64,000 nucleotides of DNA, from contig DGUV01000056.1 in NCBI GenBank assembly GCA_002395775.1, forward strand, positions 121,390 to 185,389, written 5' to 3'. Shown piece by piece: positions 31,429-38,719 of this stretch. The notes beneath the pieces were generated by a model. It did not search any database. It worked only from the letters and a program-made list of their open reading frames with translations, and was not told the origin of the DNA. This DNA comes from Prevotellaceae bacterium UBA4301. GTDB taxonomy: Bacteria > Bacteroidota > Bacteroidia > Bacteroidales > Bacteroidaceae. Position numbers and translations under genes: made by a program. The first letter of the stretch is position 1. The number at the start of each line of letters is the position of its first letter.

Positions 31429-32575
31429 CTTGTGCCGTCTGTTACTGTCGGTCACCTTCCTGTTTTCAGGTTTGGTGAAGTTGATAGACCCACGCGGCAC
31501 ACAATACAAGCTTGAGGACTATGCCGTAGGTTTGGGGCTTCCCTCCTTCGATTTCCCGCTTGTGCCTCTGGCCTTAGCTGTGATGTTGGCGCTGATGGAG
31601 TTCTACATTGGCTTTAACCTCTTCTTTGGCATACGTAGGCGCACGACATCGCGCCTCGCCCTGTCACTGTTGTTGGTTATGACCCCGCTCACGCTCTATT
31701 TGGCTTTGACCAATGTGGTCAGCGATTGCGGTTGCTTTGGCGATGTCCTGCACCTCACCCACTGGCAGACGTTTGGGAAGAATGTGGTGTTGCTCATAGC
31801 CGCCCTTGTGGTGGTTTGCTACTATCGGAAACTCACACGTTTCATCTCTGAGCGCAATCAATGGCTCCTGTCGTTATATGCGCTGGTCTTCGCTCTCTTT
31901 CTGGCCCTCTACAACATCCGTTATCTGCCAGTCATCGACTTCCGTCCTTATCGTGTGGGGACAGACCTGCCCAAGGCCATGATGGAGGAATGGGAGAACG
32001 CTTCGGGCGAAATGAAATATGCCGACTTCAGCATTCAGACTCTTGCAGGCGAGGACATCACCTTAGACTGGCTTTCTGAGCCCGGTTACAAGTTCTTGCT
32101 CGTGGCTCCTTGGCTTGAGATGGCCGATGATGGGCATATGGACCATATTAATGCCCTCTATGACTATTGTAAGGAGTACGGCTATCCGTTCCTTGGGCTC
32201 ACATCGAGTGTGCCGGAGAGCATCGACCGTTGGAAAGACCTCACAGGAGCAGAATATGATTTTGCGCAGGCCGACGGCACCATGCTTAAGACCATCATCC
32301 GTTCCAATCCCGGGTTATTGCTCTTGCATGATGGGGTCATCTATCAGAAATGGCCGGCAAGCAGATTGCCTGTCATTGAGGACGCCACAGTGCCACTTGA
32401 ACAAACCCATCTTGGGAAGTTGCAGACCCAGAGTCACATGCTCACCCTCAACCGGCTGATGCTTTGGTTCCTGTTACCCTTGGTGTTGTGGACCATCATC
32501 GACCGCCTATGGGTGGGGCGCAAGTTCTATCAGCGCCATAAGATACACCGAAGGATTGAACATCTGAATGAATAA
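31388..32575 (+). CDS. DoxX-like membrane protein (BT_3928 family)
   Basis: 395 residues from the ATG at 31388 (MTKIAKQIRWLGVNLCRLLLS). Four N-terminal helices form the DoxX-like part (about 10-145), with a CGCFGD cysteine pair at about 113-115 recalling MauE/DoxX redox proteins. Another helix follows at about 160-178, then a periplasmic thioredoxin-like region without an obvious CxxC (about 190-355) and a last helix. The family sits next to tpiA in Bacteroidales. A role in redox or disulfide handling is a guess from the DoxX/MauE resemblance. Confidence 0.82.
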   Translation: MTKIAKQIRWLGVNLCRLLLSVTFLFSGLVKLIDPRGTQYKLEDYAVGLGLPSFDFPLVPLALAVMLALMEFYIGFNLFFGIRRRTTSRLALSLLLVMTPLTLYLALTNVVSDCGCFGDVLHLTHWQTFGKNVVLLIAALVVVCYYRKLTRFISERNQWLLSLYALVFALFLALYNIRYLPVIDFRPYRVGTDLPKAMMEEWENASGEMKYADFSIQTLAGEDITLDWLSEPGYKFLLVAPWLEMADDGHMDHINALYDYCKEYGYPFLGLTSSVPESIDRWKDLTGAEYDFAQADGTMLKTIIRSNPGLLLLHDGVIYQKWPASRLPVIEDATVPLEQTHLGKLQTQSHMLTLNRLMLWFLLPLVLWTIIDRLWVGRKFYQRHKIHRRIEHLNE

Positions 32576-32620
32576 TCAATTAACTCGTTAAACTTTTAAA
32601 CGATTAAACTTTTATATATT

Positions 32621-33382
32621 ATGCGTAAGAAAATTGTAGCAGGCAACTGGAAGATGAACCTCAACCTGCAAGAAGGTGTGGCACTGGCCACTGAGTTGAA
32701 GAACGTGCTGGCAACTGACCAGCCCAACTGCGACGTTGTAATTTGCACTCCCTTCATCCACCTGGCCACTGTAGCAGGTGTTGTTGAGGGTACAGTCATC
32801 GGTCTTGGTGCCGAGAATTGCGCCGACAAGGAAAAGGGTGCTTACACGGGTGAAGTCAGTGCAGCTCAGGTAAAGAGCACTGGTGCTCAGTACGTCATCC
32901 TTGGTCACTCCGAGCGTCGTGCTTATTATCATGAGACTCCCGAAATTCTGAAGGAGAAGGTCAACCTGGCTCTGGCCAATGGCTTGAAGGTCATCTTCTG
33001 CATTGGTGAAGTGCTGGAGGAGCGTGAGGCCGGCAAGCAGAACGAGGTAGTGGGCGCACAGTTGGCCGACAGCCTGTTCGACCTCACTGACGAGCAGTTC
33101 GCTAACATCATCCTGGCTTATGAACCCGTATGGGCCATTGGTACAGGCAAGACCGCTACAGCAGAGCAGGCACAAGACATGCACGCCTTCATCCGTGGTA
33201 CTATCGCAGGTCGTTTTGGTGAGGCCGCTGCCGAGAATGTAAGCATCCTCTATGGTGGTTCATGCAAGCCCTCCAACGCAAAGGAAATATTCTCGAAGCC
33301 CGATGTTGACGGTGGCCTTATTGGTGGTGCTGCCCTCAAGTGTGCGGACTTCAAGGGCATCATTGATGCTTGGAAGGACTAA
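32621..33382 (+). CDS. tpiA: triosephosphate isomerase
   Basis: Interconverts dihydroxyacetone phosphate and glyceraldehyde 3-phosphate. 253 residues with all catalytic residues: K11 (GNWKMN), H96 (LGHSERR) and E168 (AYEPVWAIGTG), and the phosphate-binding LYGGSCKPSN and GGLIGGAAL loops near the C-terminus. Its codon use is strongly biased, as in highly expressed genes. It is preceded by an A+T-rich TTAAACTTTTAAACG spacer. Confidence 0.98.
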   Translation: MRKKIVAGNWKMNLNLQEGVALATELKNVLATDQPNCDVVICTPFIHLATVAGVVEGTVIGLGAENCADKEKGAYTGEVSAAQVKSTGAQYVILGHSERRAYYHETPEILKEKVNLALANGLKVIFCIGEVLEEREAGKQNEVVGAQLADSLFDLTDEQFANIILAYEPVWAIGTGKTATAEQAQDMHAFIRGTIAGRFGEAAAENVSILYGGSCKPSNAKEIFSKPDVDGGLIGGAALKCADFKGIIDAWKD

Positions 33383-33419
33383 GCAAAATATTGCAATTGA
33401 TAATTGATAATTGAGTGAA

Positions 33420-33992
33420 ATGAGACGATTAGCATTTATTATAGCTGTGATTGTCAGTTGCCAGTTGTCAATTGTCAATTCGGCATGGGCCCAGGAGACC
33501 TTCACTGACCGTCTGCAGAAGCATGTTGCCGGGCAAGGTACTGTACACCTCCGTCACGATGCCGACATTGCCTCTTTGGTTAATGCCCGGGGCTCGTCGC
33601 GCAGAGTGGTGACAGGGTCGGAACGTTCATTGCTTGCGTCGTCCATCGACTCGCTGACGCACTCTGTTGATTCGCTCTTGATGGGCCCGGGCCGCAAGGT
33701 GCGAATGAATGGTTATCGCGTCCAGGTTTATGCTGGAGGCAACTCCCGCGATGCCAAGCGTCGGGCCTATCAGGTGGAAGCCAAGGTGAAGCGTCTCTTC
33801 CCCGAGCAGCCAGTCTATACACGTTTCATCTCGCCCCGTTGGATATGTCATGTAGGTGACTTCCATAGTCGTGAGGAGGCACTTCACCTGTTGCGCGAAC
33901 TGCGTCGCACAGGCAAGTTCTCTGAAGCCATCACCGTCCGTTGCAAAATCAATGCCTATGTCTATGAACAACCAACAGTTGACGAATATTGA
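33420..33992 (+). CDS. exported SPOR-domain protein
   Basis: 190 residues from the ATG at 33420 (a TTG at 33411 is less likely). The signal peptide MRRLAFIIAVIVSCQLSIVNSAWA contains CQLSIVNS, encoded by a TTGTCAATTG-like repeat. A SPOR peptidoglycan-binding domain occupies about 90-175 (NGYRVQVYAGGNSRDAKRRAYQV, YTRFISPRWICHVGDFHS). It probably binds denuded glycan strands during envelope remodelling. It overlaps the start of folE. Confidence 0.88.
   Translation: MRRLAFIIAVIVSCQLSIVNSAWAQETFTDRLQKHVAGQGTVHLRHDADIASLVNARGSSRRVVTGSERSLLASSIDSLTHSVDSLLMGPGRKVRMNGYRVQVYAGGNSRDAKRRAYQVEAKVKRLFPEQPVYTRFISPRWICHVGDFHSREEALHLLRELRRTGKFSEAITVRCKINAYVYEQPTVDEY
33453..33481 (+). repeat. short repeat running into a signal-peptide coding region
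   Basis: Variants of TGCCAGT/TGTCAAT repeat four times within codons 12-21 of the SPOR protein. The untranslated ATTGATAATTGATAATTG run just upstream (33393-33413) has the same character. Confidence 0.65.
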
Positions 33993-34533
33993 GCAGCGCA
34001 TGCGCGATGTGCTATCGCTGATTGGCGAAGACCCCACCCGTGAGGGATTGTTGAAGACCCCTACGCGTGTGGCTAAAGCGATGGCCGACCTCACTCGAGG
34101 CTATGATGAAGACCCTATTGAGATTCTGAACCAGGCCAAATTCCGTGAGGACTACAGCCAGATGGTCATCGTCAAGGACATCAACTTCTACTCCCTCTGT
34201 GAGCACCATCTGCTGCCCTTCTACGGCAAGGCCCATGTGGCTTACATCCCCAACGGCTACATCACAGGCCTGTCCAAGATAGCTCGCGTGGTGGACTGCT
34301 ACAGCCATCGCCTGCAGGTGCAGGAACGCATGACGTTGCAGATACGCGAAGCCATCCAGCAAGCCCTCAAGCCCCTGGGCGTGATGGTCGTTGTCGAGGC
34401 TCAGCACATGTGCATGCAGATGCGTGGCGTGGAGAAGCAAGGTTCTATCACCACCACCAGCGACTTCACTGGCGCCTTCAACCAAGCCAAGACCCGCGAC
34501 GAGTTCCTCAAGCTCATCAGTCACAAATCGTGA
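33964..34533 (+). CDS. folE: GTP cyclohydrolase I
   Basis: First step of tetrahydrofolate synthesis: GTP to dihydroneopterin triphosphate. 189 residues from the ATG at 33964; in-frame ATGs at 33952 and 33958 are alternatives and would add two to four residues. Zinc/catalytic motifs CEHHLLPF (with the following FYGKAHVAYIP) and CMQMRGV are intact. It overlaps the SPOR gene by 29 nt, and a strong terminator follows at 34571. Confidence 0.95.
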   Translation: MNNQQLTNIEQRMRDVLSLIGEDPTREGLLKTPTRVAKAMADLTRGYDEDPIEILNQAKFREDYSQMVIVKDINFYSLCEHHLLPFYGKAHVAYIPNGYITGLSKIARVVDCYSHRLQVQERMTLQIREAIQQALKPLGVMVVVEAQHMCMQMRGVEKQGSITTTSDFTGAFNQAKTRDEFLKLISHKS

Positions 34534-34570
34534 CCCCTCCGGGATGATAGTGTAGAGTTTATATAAGAGT

Positions 34571-34596
34571 CGGGAGCCTTCGGGTTCCCGATTTTT
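34571..34596 (+). terminator. Rho-independent terminator after folE
   Basis: CGGGAGCC-TTCG-GGTTCCCG stem with a UUCG-type tetraloop, followed by ATTTTT. 38 bp past the folE stop; closes the tpiA-SPOR-folE unit. Confidence 0.92.
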
Positions 34597-35136
34597 GTAT
34601 TCTCAGGACGATGGGTGTCATCTCCTTCTATGTTTGCCGACGCGCCACAAAGCAGTGATTGATGGCCATAGTCGTATGTTTAAGTATCTCTAATCGTTCT
34701 CCATCATCCCCTTAGGAGTCAATCAAGATGCAAATAGATGAAAAAGAAATTTTATATATAAGTAAAAAGAAACATATAATTATGTGATTCATATAGGATA
34801 ATTATGTTAAATGCGTAAGATAATTATACGATACAAGTAAGATAATTATGTATTTTCCATATCATCGAGGAACTTGGGCATAAGCAATTAGTCGTTCCAC
34901 ACTAAAGCCACAGGGGGACAATATTTTCCGCGCTCCACCCCCTTGTCCGTTTCGGCGGAAGATAAAACTACATATTTAATGACACTATAATATCTTATTA
35001 TATAACTCAAAAAACAGTGTTAACTAACGGAAGGTATGCGAGAAATTGCTTGTCCCCTTGCTCCCCTTTCCCCGCATTACTCAGCTTTATTCTTTGATTT
35101 CAGTCCAAATTCTTTTGCATTCTCAAAATCTATTTG
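34597..35136. other. gene-free A+T-rich intergenic region
   Basis: No convincing coding sequence on either strand. Contents seen: a four-unit 22-bp repeat (34772-34859), a GGACAA/TTGTCC inverted pair around 34917-34948, and several A+T-rich tracts (34963-35030). The region is visibly poorer in G+C than the flanking core genes. Together with the next 1.7 kb it looks like an accessory insertion between folE and pruA. Confidence 0.6.
34772..34859. repeat. four tandem 22-bp units around ATAATTAT
   Basis: The cores ATATAATTAT, GGATAATTAT, AGATAATTAT and AGATAATTAT recur at exactly 22-bp intervals (unit starts 34772, 34794, 34816, 34838), while the other halves of the units diverge. A 22-bp step is close to two helical turns, which would put four copies of a binding site on the same DNA face. 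Confidence 0.75.
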
Positions 35137-35144
35137 TAACTTTG
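35114..35144 (+). promoter_or_regulatory. consensus Bacteroidales promoter for the structured leader
   Basis: -33 TTTG (35114-35117), 19-nt spacer, -7 TAACTTTG (35137-35144). The predicted start, about 35147-35150, coincides with the first base of a perfect 7-bp hairpin. Confidence 0.85.
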
Positions 35145-35147
35145 TCG

Positions 35148-35303
35148 CGTGTTCAAGCGAGAACACGACTTTTATTGCTTAATTCTCTGCCGAATTAGGA
35201 CCTCGTTAAGAGATATAAGAGCAACCTAATGCACGTTGAAGTGTACGCATTGAGCGTAGACTTTGCCATAGTGCATTAGAGGCAGTCCTAAGCCTGGCAG
35301 AGA
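35148..35303 (+). ncRNA. candidate structured RNA (6S-like fold or regulatory leader)
   Basis: Starting at the predicted transcription start there is a hairpin CGTGTTC-AAGCGA-GAACACG (35148-35167). Then comes a long nested fold: TCTCTGCC (35184-35191) with GGCAGAGA (35296-35303), TTAGGAC (35195-35201) with GTCCTAA (35285-35291), CTAATGCAC (35226-35234) with GTGCATTAG (35271-35279), and an inner TACGC-ATTGA-GCGTA. A 23-nt unpaired segment sits on one side of the middle of the stem. A single long stem with an asymmetric central bubble recalls 6S RNA. The alternative is a cis-acting leader of the gene at 35402, since no clear terminator separates them. I cannot assign it to a named family. Confidence 0.6.
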
Positions 35304-35401
35304 TATGGTTGAGGTCTGCGCTTCTTCTATTATTAGAGTTAGTGTTGACATAGATATGAAGAACATTTACTTTTAGTACTAACTTTAATTATTTTCACAA
35401 A

Positions 35402-36087
35402 ATGAAAAGGAATTTATTAGTGGCATGTGTATTGCTTATGGCAGTAAATGCTAGTGCGCAATTGATGAGAACAGAAGAATTAGATGCTTATGCGAAAGAA
35501 AAGTATGGGGAAAAGTGGACAGAGGCAGCAGAAAATCTGGCATCCACTCTATCATTGGACAAAAACAATTCTTTAACTTATACGCAAGTCGTTGAATCAC
35601 CAGGAAAAACTAAAGAGCAATTGTACGTATTGCTTAATTATTGGTTCTCTGCATCGTTCAATGACGCAAATTCTGTTATACAACTGAATGACAAAGATCA
35701 AGGTGTGATTATTGCTCAAGGCTATGTCTCAAACGTTGCACAACATACAGGTGGTTCAAATGCATATGTGGTAGATCTAAAACCTGTAATTAAGGTTGAC
35801 ATCAAAGATGAAAAGATACGCATCACTTATACTCTGCAGGGCTATAATGTTATCAAATCAGTTGGGGGGGAATTCTTGGAGCAATGTCAGGAGTTCGACC
35901 CACAAATATAGATCAAGTTTGGGTATTAGAAAAGACTTTCCCTTTTGCTGAGAAGGATGCATACAAAGCAAAGAAAACAGAATCAAAAGCCCTTGTGATG
36001 GCTCACGCTTATTCTAATGTTATAATGGATAAGATAGAAGAAGCTGTTAAGAATGGAATTGTAGGAAACGAAAACGATGACTGGTAA
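35402..36087 (+). pseudogene. DUF4468-like exported protein, frame broken at a run of seven G
   Basis: The first frame gives a signal peptide (MKRNLLVACVLLMAVNASAQ) and 169 residues ending in TAG at 35909-35911. The family-like continuation (ILGAMSGVRPTNIDQVWVL ... AYSNVIMDKIEEAVKNG) lies in another frame and runs to 36087. The switch maps to GTTGGGGGGG (seven G, 35864-35870): eight G would read VGGGILGAM and give one 228-residue protein. It is therefore a decayed gene, a phase-variable gene caught in the off state, or an assembly error. The gene is A+T-richer than its neighbours. It follows the structured RNA leader by about 100 bp. The DUF4468 label is from memory of the family pattern. Confidence 0.8.
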
Positions 36088-36136
36088 ATTATGTATTTGA
36101 TAATACATCTAAGGGATTTAATCCCCTATCATCACA

Positions 36137-36162
36137 GAAGCGACTCCAAACGGGGTCGCTTC
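36137..36162. terminator. stem-loop between DUF4468 and the HTH gene
   Basis: GAAGCGACTCC (36137-36147), loop AAAC, GGGGTCGCTTC (36152-36162): an 11-bp stem with one G-T pair between two convergent genes. The T-tail is weak (GTTGTTAAC), so termination strength is uncertain. Confidence 0.6.
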
Positions 36163-36181
36163 GTTGTTAACTCTGCACTTT

Positions 36182-36523
36182 TTAATTATACCCTGGGGCT
36201 TCCGGCTCTGCGGCAGCGATGGGGCTGGGGTTCTCGATGCCATAGGCGGCAGAGGGGTGGTTGTATACCTCGACGATGGGGGCCTGAAGGGCCTGCTCGA
36301 TGGCGGAGATGGTGTCAATCGTAAAGTTGTGTGTGCCACGCATCCACTTGCTGATTTCGGCCTCGCTCTTGCCCAGACGCTGTGCCAGGTCCTTCTGCTT
36401 GAGACCCTTCTCTTCAAGCACTTCGTGTATCCTGTCGATAATGCGGAACGACAAGGCTACGCGCTGACGCACCTCGGGACTGACCCTACGGCGTCTTTCT
36501 TCCAGAATCTTACTCCTCATCAT
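36182..36523 (-). CDS. orphan XRE-family HTH protein (HigA-like)
   Basis: 113 residues. The central helix-turn-helix (about 33-86: IHEVLEEKGLKQKDLAQRLG, EAEISKWMRGTHNFTIDTIS) is of the XRE/Cro type seen in HigA-like antitoxins and small repressors; the N-terminus is basic (SKILEERRRRVSPEVRQR) and the C-terminus is a P/A/E-rich tail. No toxin gene of RelE/HigB type is adjacent, so it is an orphan. It has its own consensus promoter on the minus strand and a leader of about 100 nt in which a short open frame ends at the HTH start codons. The tandem ATGATG at 36523/36520 makes the first two residues ambiguous. Confidence 0.85.
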   Translation of the reverse strand: MMRSKILEERRRRVSPEVRQRVALSFRIIDRIHEVLEEKGLKQKDLAQRLGKSEAEISKWMRGTHNFTIDTISAIEQALQAPIVEVYNHPSAAYGIENPSPIAAAEPEAPGYN

Positions 36524-36624
36524 TTCTCGTAAATTTTAGGTTGCCAATGATTTCCTTATCCACAAGGACGATTGTGCCGTCCTTGATTCTCGACGAGATG
36601 AAACGACTGGTATCTACCCTTCTG

Positions 36625-36656
36625 CAAAAGTAAGATGAATCTTTGAAACAACCAAA
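36625..36656 (-). promoter_or_regulatory. consensus promoter of the HTH gene
   Basis: On the minus strand: TTTG (36653-36656), 20-nt spacer, TACTTTTG (36625-36632). It predicts a transcript starting near 36620, about 100 nt before the HTH start codon. Confidence 0.82.
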
Positions 36657-36912
36657 TAATTAACTTAAAAATTAAGTGTTTGATGTTCCTTCGCGCTCTG
36701 CCGCTCGGCACTTGTGACGCTTGATTCATTCAAGAACTTTTCATTTTTCATTCTTGCTCCGATGTTCTACGCAAGCGTCACTGCTTCGCAGATGCCGAGC
36801 GTTTAACTTTTAATTTTTAATTTTTTCGCGTGCGCGTGATTGAATATGGAAGATTTTTACTAATTTTACGCTCGATATGACTAAACCTTAAACTTTTAAC
36901 ACGTTATAAAAA
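36657..36912. other. intergenic region ahead of pruA
   Basis: No gene is seen. It holds the nested inverted repeat at 36702-36801, then TTTAACTTTTAATTTTTAATTTTTT (split: an A+T spacer, 36802-36828) and a second short TTAAACTTTTAACACG spacer just before pruA. No consensus promoter boxes are clear for pruA. Confidence 0.6.
36702..36801. repeat. 100-bp nested inverted repeat
   Basis: Outer arms CGCTCGGCA (36702-36710) and TGCCGAGCG (36793-36801); inner arms GTGACGCTTG (36714-36723) and CAAGCGTCAC (36772-36781). Both pairs are perfect, with a 48-bp A+T-rich loop. It could form a large cruciform or RNA hairpin; it lacks a T-run. Confidence 0.85.
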
Positions 36913-38538
36913 ATGAGAAACGCAATCATCAATTTCCCACTGCCGCAGAACGAGCCGGTGAAGGGGTATCTGAAGGGTTCACCCGAGCGGGTGGCTCTGG
37001 AAGCTGAGTTGGAACGCCAGAAGAACATCGTGGTGGACATCCCCATCATCATTGGTGGCAAGGAAATCAGGACGGGCGACACGGGCGAAGTGCGCTGTCC
37101 GCACGACCACAAGCATGTGCTGGCTACCTACCATAAGGTGGGGGAGAAGGAGATTCAGTTGGCCATAGATACGGCTATGGAGGCCTGGAAGGAGTGGTCG
37201 AAGACAGATTGGACTGTGAGAGCCGGCATTGTGATGAAGATGGCCGAACTGCTGGCTACAAAATATCGTCCCATCATGAACGCCGCTTGCATGCTCGGTC
37301 AGTCGAAGAACTTCTATCAGGCAGAGATTGACTCGGCTTGCGAGACCATCGACTTCTTTCGCTATAATGTGCATTACGCTTCGAAGATCTATAACATGCA
37401 ACCCAAGGATGGCGCGGGCAACATCAACCACACGGAATATCGTCCGCTGGAGGGCTTTGTGCTGGCTGTGACTCCCTTCAACTTCACATCCATTGCCTCC
37501 AACCTGTGCATGACTCCCGTGCTGATGGGTAACGTGGCTGTATGGAAGCCTTCGACCACTGCGCTGCTTTCGAACTACTACCTCATGCAGCTCTACAAGG
37601 AGGCAGGATTGCCCGACGGCGTCATCAACTTCCTGCCGGGTAGCGGAGCGCTGATAGGCAAGATTTGCACGCAGTCGAAACATTTCGCAGGCATTCACTT
37701 TACGGGTAGTACGGCCACCTTCAAGAGCCTCTGGGGCCAGGCATGCTCGAACCTCGACCGCTATGTGTCCTATCCTCGTCTGGTGGGCGAAACGGGCGGT
37801 AAGGACTTCATCTTCGTTCATCCTTCGGCCGACAAGAAAGCTGTGGCCACAGCTGCCTTCTGCGGAGCTTTTGAGTTCCAGGGACAGAAGTGCTCGGCTG
37901 CCAGCCGTATGTACATTCCCAAGAGCCTTTGGCCCGATGTGCTTGCCGACATGAAGCGCATGGCTGCAGAAATCAAGATGGGCGACGTGTGTGACCCCAT
38001 GAACTTCGTGAATGCTGTCATCGACGAGGCTTCGTTCGACAAGTGCAAGTCGTACATCGACTATGCCCGCGAGGCTAAGGACGCCGAAATCGTGCTTGGC
38101 GGCAAGTGCGACAAGTCGCTGGGATGGTTCGTAGAGCCCACGGTTATCGAGACTTCGAATCCTCATTTCAAGTCGATGGAAGAGGAGATATTCGGTCCCA
38201 TCATCACCGTCTATCCCTATGACGACGATAAGGTGGACGAGACTGCTCGCCTCTGTGACGAGACCTCGCCTTACGGCTTGACAGGTGCTGTCTTTGGCCG
38301 CGATCGTCTGGCTGTGGAGAAGATTGCCGACACGCTGGCTTATGCTGCAGGTAACTTCTACATCAACGACAAACCCACGGGTGCTGTGGTGGGCATGCAA
38401 CCCTTTGGCGGTGCACGTGCCAGTGGTACAAACGACAAGGCCGGTGGCGAGTTCAACCTCATCCGCTGGATTATTCCGCGTGTCATTAAGGAAACGCTGG
38501 TTTCGCCGACGGATTATCGGTATAGTTATATGAAGTGA
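36913..38538 (+). CDS. pruA: L-glutamate gamma-semialdehyde (P5C) dehydrogenase
   Basis: Oxidises glutamate gamma-semialdehyde, the open form of 1-pyrroline-5-carboxylate, to glutamate with NAD. 541 residues of the aldehyde dehydrogenase superfamily, single-domain PruA type: PFNFTSIASNL (cofactor region), IHFTGSTATFKSLW, VGETGGKD (general base Glu), FQGQKCSAASRMYIPK (catalytic Cys) and EEEIFGPIITVYPY. No proline dehydrogenase gene is in view. The closely following genes encode an Xaa-Pro peptidase and a hydroxyproline-dehydratase-like enzyme that would supply P5C, which gives this enzyme a plausible substrate source. Confidence 0.94.
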   Translation: MRNAIINFPLPQNEPVKGYLKGSPERVALEAELERQKNIVVDIPIIIGGKEIRTGDTGEVRCPHDHKHVLATYHKVGEKEIQLAIDTAMEAWKEWSKTDWTVRAGIVMKMAELLATKYRPIMNAACMLGQSKNFYQAEIDSACETIDFFRYNVHYASKIYNMQPKDGAGNINHTEYRPLEGFVLAVTPFNFTSIASNLCMTPVLMGNVAVWKPSTTALLSNYYLMQLYKEAGLPDGVINFLPGSGALIGKICTQSKHFAGIHFTGSTATFKSLWGQACSNLDRYVSYPRLVGETGGKDFIFVHPSADKKAVATAAFCGAFEFQGQKCSAASRMYIPKSLWPDVLADMKRMAAEIKMGDVCDPMNFVNAVIDEASFDKCKSYIDYAREAKDAEIVLGGKCDKSLGWFVEPTVIETSNPHFKSMEEEIFGPIITVYPYDDDKVDETARLCDETSPYGLTGAVFGRDRLAVEKIADTLAYAAGNFYINDKPTGAVVGMQPFGGARASGTNDKAGGEFNLIRWIIPRVIKETLVSPTDYRYSYMK

Positions 38539-38551
38539 CGGAGCAGCGAGA

Positions 38552-38632
38552 GCAGAGCGCAAAAGCGCTCTGCGAATTTGCTTCCGAATGAGCGGACAAA
38601 ACTTGTTTTAGGACTATTATTCGGGAGCAAAT
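38552..38632. repeat. two stacked inverted repeats after pruA
   Basis: GCAGAGCGC-AAAA-GCGCTCTGC (38552-38573) is a perfect 9-bp hairpin 14 bp past the pruA stop. It is followed by TTTGCTTCCGAAT (from about 38577) pairing with ATTCGGGAGCAAA (ending about 38632) with one mismatch, and an inner AAAAC/GTTTT. The first may end pruA transcription; the rest is intergenic repeat of unknown role. A GAGTCGCG/TTTCAAG-rich stretch continues to 38700. Confidence 0.7.
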
Positions 38633-38719
38633 CAAGCAGAGCCAAACTTGTTTGAGCTATGCCGAGTCGCGACGGAACTCGAAACGAAGTTTCAAGTTAA
38701 GCATTGAATAATTGAGGAT

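Noticed and set aside
34772..34859. CRISPR-like array
   Set aside because: The units are contiguous 22-bp repeats with degenerate halves and no unique spacers of regular length; no cas genes are present. The same applies to 49669-49756.
35884..36087. A separate 67-residue gene after the DUF4468-like frame
   Set aside because: Its sequence continues the upstream protein in another frame, and the break maps to the seven-G run, so it is the 3' part of one gene.
36979..38562. A 527-codon open frame antisense to pruA
   Set aside because: It mirrors pruA almost base for base, has no family resemblance, and arises because the sense gene avoids antisense stop codons. The sense strand is an unmistakable aldehyde dehydrogenase.
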